The notes beneath the pieces are model-generated. The model worked only from the letters and a program-made list of their open reading frames with translations, had not been told where the DNA came from and did no database searches. Below are positions 7,029-8,504 of a stretch of 8,504 nucleotides of DNA, piece after piece. The stretch spans positions 1 through 8,504 of the forward strand of contig JAGDDM010000234.1 of NCBI GenBank assembly GCA_017958015.1. Reading direction: 5' to 3'. Every line of letters starts with the position of its first letter. Within the stretch, counting starts at the first letter, position 1. Position numbers and translations under genes: made by a program. The DNA is from Abditibacteriota bacterium. GTDB taxonomy: Bacteria; Armatimonadota; UBA5829.

Positions 7029-7033
7029 AAATA

Positions 7034-7690
7034 ATGAAAAAGACATTGGTATTCGTTATCGCTCTCGTTCTCGCTATGGGTATGATGGCTTCCGCCGCTA
7101 CCTACACTGCCGATCTTCCCGAAGGTTGGAACTTCATTTCCGTTCCTCTGGTTCCGTTCGACAGTGCTGTCGAGTCCGTATTCAACGGCTTTGACTTTAT
7201 GTTTGGCGACCAGATTCAGACCATGCTCGGTAACGTCGGTCAGGCTTACGATGGTTGGGATCCCGAGAACTCCGATCTCAAGAACATCTTCATCGGACAG
7301 GGCTACTACTTCTACGCTATCGAAGGCGGTACTCTTTCTTACGAAGGCGTTGCCGATGGTGTTCCGGATTCCCAGGGCACTATGGCCGATATGTGGATCT
7401 CCTTCCCCGCCAAGGGTTGGCAGATGGTCGGTACTCCTTTCAACCATGACGTCTACGTCAACAGCGACCAGTCCGATATGGGCGACGGCGACAACATTTT
7501 CTTCACCGACGGTTCTTCTCTGAAGAACTGGAGTGAGGCTAATGATGCCGGTTGGGTTTCTTCCGAAGCTCAGGGTTCTGAAGGTACAGTCGGTTACTTC
7601 TTCAACGACTCCTGCAAGTTCGAGCCCGGTAAGGGTTACTACCTCGAGACCTCGGTTGACAATCTCGCCATGATCGTTCCCGCGTATTAA
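7034..7690 (+). CDS. Secreted protein of unknown function, paralogue 1 (duplicated GW..P / GxGYY motif)
   Basis: This 218-residue protein opens with a Sec signal peptide (MKK, hydrophobic core, cleavage likely after ASA at residue 21). It has no PEP-CTERM tail, lipobox or membrane anchor, so it is probably released or held non-covalently at the surface. The mature part seems to consist of two related halves. Half 1 runs from GWNFISVP (31-38) to GQGYYFY (88-94), half 2 from GWQMVGTPF (128-136) to GKGYYLE (199-205). This recalls the 'GWN-I-S-P ... GYW' modules seen in many surface proteins of bacteria and archaea; that link is from memory and remote. The mature protein is acidic, rich in Asp, Gly and aromatic residues, with one Cys. 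The promoter, ribosome site and T-ending codon bias suggest strong expression. A closely similar gene follows, so this is a tandem family. Confidence 0.85.
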   Translation: MKKTLVFVIALVLAMGMMASAATYTADLPEGWNFISVPLVPFDSAVESVFNGFDFMFGDQIQTMLGNVGQAYDGWDPENSDLKNIFIGQGYYFYAIEGGTLSYEGVADGVPDSQGTMADMWISFPAKGWQMVGTPFNHDVYVNSDQSDMGDGDNIFFTDGSSLKNWSEANDAGWVSSEAQGSEGTVGYFFNDSCKFEPGKGYYLETSVDNLAMIVPAY

Positions 7691-7757
7691 TCTACGATGA
7701 GGAAACATCAAAAAAATGCAAGTAATTTTGCAACACATTGACCACTACGATTTATAA

Positions 7758-7803
7758 AAAGAAGTTCTCTTCTTTCTGCCCGGGAAACCGGGCTTTTTTT
7801 TTT
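7758..7803 (+). terminator. Intrinsic terminator after paralogue 1
   Basis: GCCCGG (7778-7783) pairs with CCGGGC (7788-7793) around a GAAA loop and is followed by ten Ts (7794-7803), then more T-rich DNA. Just upstream, AAAGAAG (7758-7764) pairs with CTTCTTT (7769-7775) in a separate hairpin. It separates the two paralogues into independent transcripts. Confidence 0.93.
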
Positions 7804-7833
7804 GTTTTTTTTCGATTTTCCTCTTTTTGGGGG

Positions 7834-7862
7834 TTGACAAAAGGTTGAAAATGCGTTATATT
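7834..7862 (+). promoter_or_regulatory. Strong sigma70-type promoter of the second paralogue
   Basis: TTGACA (7834-7839), 17 bases, TATATT (7857-7862). It shares GTTATATTA around the -10 with paralogue 1 but differs in most spacer bases, so conservation is concentrated in the functional parts. Confidence 0.85.
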
Positions 7863-7877
7863 ATTATGTAGGGTAAT

Positions 7878-7903
7878 TTTTAACGGCTTTTCGAGCCTTA
7901 AAA
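7878..7903 (+). promoter_or_regulatory. Conserved leader hairpin, copy 2
   Basis: GGCTT (7885-7889) pairs with GAGCC (7893-7897), using one T-G pair at the loop. Below it TTTTAA (7878-7883) pairs with TTAAAA (7898-7903) around an unpaired C. Compared with copy 1 the C-G pair in TCAA/TTGA has become T-A in TTAA/TTAA, a compensatory change. Its distance from the -10 matches copy 1 to within one base. Confidence 0.6.
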
Positions 7904-7930
7904 CAAAACTTTATTCATCAGCCCCACAAG

Positions 7931-7941
7931 AAAGGAGGTGA
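7931..7941 (+). promoter_or_regulatory. Full-length Shine-Dalgarno site of the second paralogue
   Basis: AAAGGAGGTGA is identical to the first paralogue's site, with the same 8-base gap from GGAGG to the ATG at 7947. Confidence 0.85.
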
Positions 7942-7946
7942 AAGCT

Positions 7947-8504
7947 ATGAAAAAAGCCTTCACGTTTATTCTCATTCTCGTTCTCGCTCTGGGAGTCGCC
8001 GCTTCCGCCGTTCAGTATTCCCAGGAAGTAAAAGCCGGTTGGAACTTTATCGCTTTCCCGGGTTATCCCGCCAACACCGCGGTAACATCCACCTTCGCTA
8101 ACTTCGACTTCGACTTCGACTGCATTCTGCAGACCATGGTGGGCAGCGAAAGCAGTGCTTTCGATCCCTTCGACGAGTTTTACGGTTTGACCAACGTCTT
8201 CCTTGGTCAGGGTTACTACTTCTACACCCCCGAAGACGGCACGATTTCCTACGAGGGTGTGGCCGACGGTATTCCGGATGCCAACGGCAGAATGACCGAT
8301 ATGTGGTTCGAGCTTCCCAAGGCCGGTTGGCAGATGATCGGCAACCCCTTCGATCATGACGTGTACGTTAACGCCGATCAGTCCGATTTCGGTACAGGTG
8401 ATCACATCTTCTTCACCGACGGCTACGTCCTGAAGACTTGGAGCGAGGCCGTTGAGGCCGATTGGGTCGCGAGCATTATGATTAACAACGAGTCGGCCGG
8501 TGAC
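7947..8504 (+). CDS. Secreted protein of unknown function, paralogue 2 (3' end cut by window)
   Basis: An open frame of 186 codons runs to the last base with no stop. It has a signal peptide with likely cleavage after ASA at residue 21. By eye it matches paralogue 1 at somewhat more than half of positions. The landmarks fall at almost the same places: GWNFIAFP (31-38), GQGYYFY (87-93), SYEGVADG (101-108), GWQMIGNPF (127-135), HDVYVN (137-142), IFFTDG (154-159) and WSEA (165-168). The second GxGYY motif should lie just past the window, about 30-35 residues on. An in-frame triple TTCGAC (8103-8120) gives the FDFDFD stretch at 53-58. Its own promoter, leader hairpin and ribosome site precede it. 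Function is unknown; a surface or extracellular structural protein is the best guess. Confidence 0.85.
   Translation, partial: MKKAFTFILILVLALGVAASAVQYSQEVKAGWNFIAFPGYPANTAVTSTFANFDFDFDCILQTMVGSESSAFDPFDEFYGLTNVFLGQGYYFYTPEDGTISYEGVADGIPDANGRMTDMWFELPKAGWQMIGNPFDHDVYVNADQSDFGTGDHIFFTDGYVLKTWSEAVEADWVASIMINNESAGD

Noticed and set aside
7025..7033. GTG start at 7025 for paralogue 1
   Set aside because: The GTG is part of the ribosome binding site; the ATG at 7034 has the correct spacing and matches the second paralogue's start.
6965..7738. Long antisense open frame (257 codons, minus strand) opposite paralogue 1
   Set aside because: It mirrors a clear secreted-protein gene, has no credible start region or recognisable product, and follows from sense codon bias that avoids TTA, CTA and TCA in phase. 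The same holds for minus frames at 6117-6842, 7911-8405 and 3806-4489.

Overview
The window is a fragment of a bacterial chromosome, fairly GC-rich, with every supported gene on the + strand. The gene content suggests an anaerobic or gut-type bacterium with an elaborate envelope: a SpoIVB/S55-like multidomain protein, a free-standing corrinoid protein, a short-chain isoprenyl diphosphate synthase and a PEP-CTERM protein. S55-like/beta-propeller proteins together with PEP-CTERM proteins recall Armatimonadota/Abditibacteriota-type lineages. That placement is inference, and no rRNA or other taxonomic marker is present.

Left part (1-3637): the 3' portion of a long envelope protein (S55-like domain, beta-propeller, Ig/FN3-like modules) is followed 21 bases later by a methyltransferase-type corrinoid protein. 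Middle part (3638-5935): a sigma70-type promoter drives a compact operon of polyprenyl synthetase, greA and an isochorismatase-family cysteine hydrolase. The genes are 7 bases apart or overlap, so they are probably translationally coupled.

Right part (5936-8504): three separate transcription units encode small secreted proteins. The first is a PEP-CTERM protein with a leader of about 150 bases that can form two hairpins. The other two are tandem paralogues (the second cut by the window end) with signal peptides and an internally duplicated GW...P / G-x-GYY motif. Both paralogues carry the same expression cassette: TTGACA-17-TATATT promoter, a leader hairpin near the transcript start whose stem is kept by a compensatory base change, and a full-length AAAGGAGGTGA ribosome binding site 8 bases from ATG. 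Codon choice also shifts in these genes towards T-ending codons such as GGT. Together this suggests abundant surface or extracellular proteins.

The most novel-looking items are the paralogue family and its conserved leader RNA element. No CRISPR array, tRNA, rRNA, insertion sequence or phage gene was seen.
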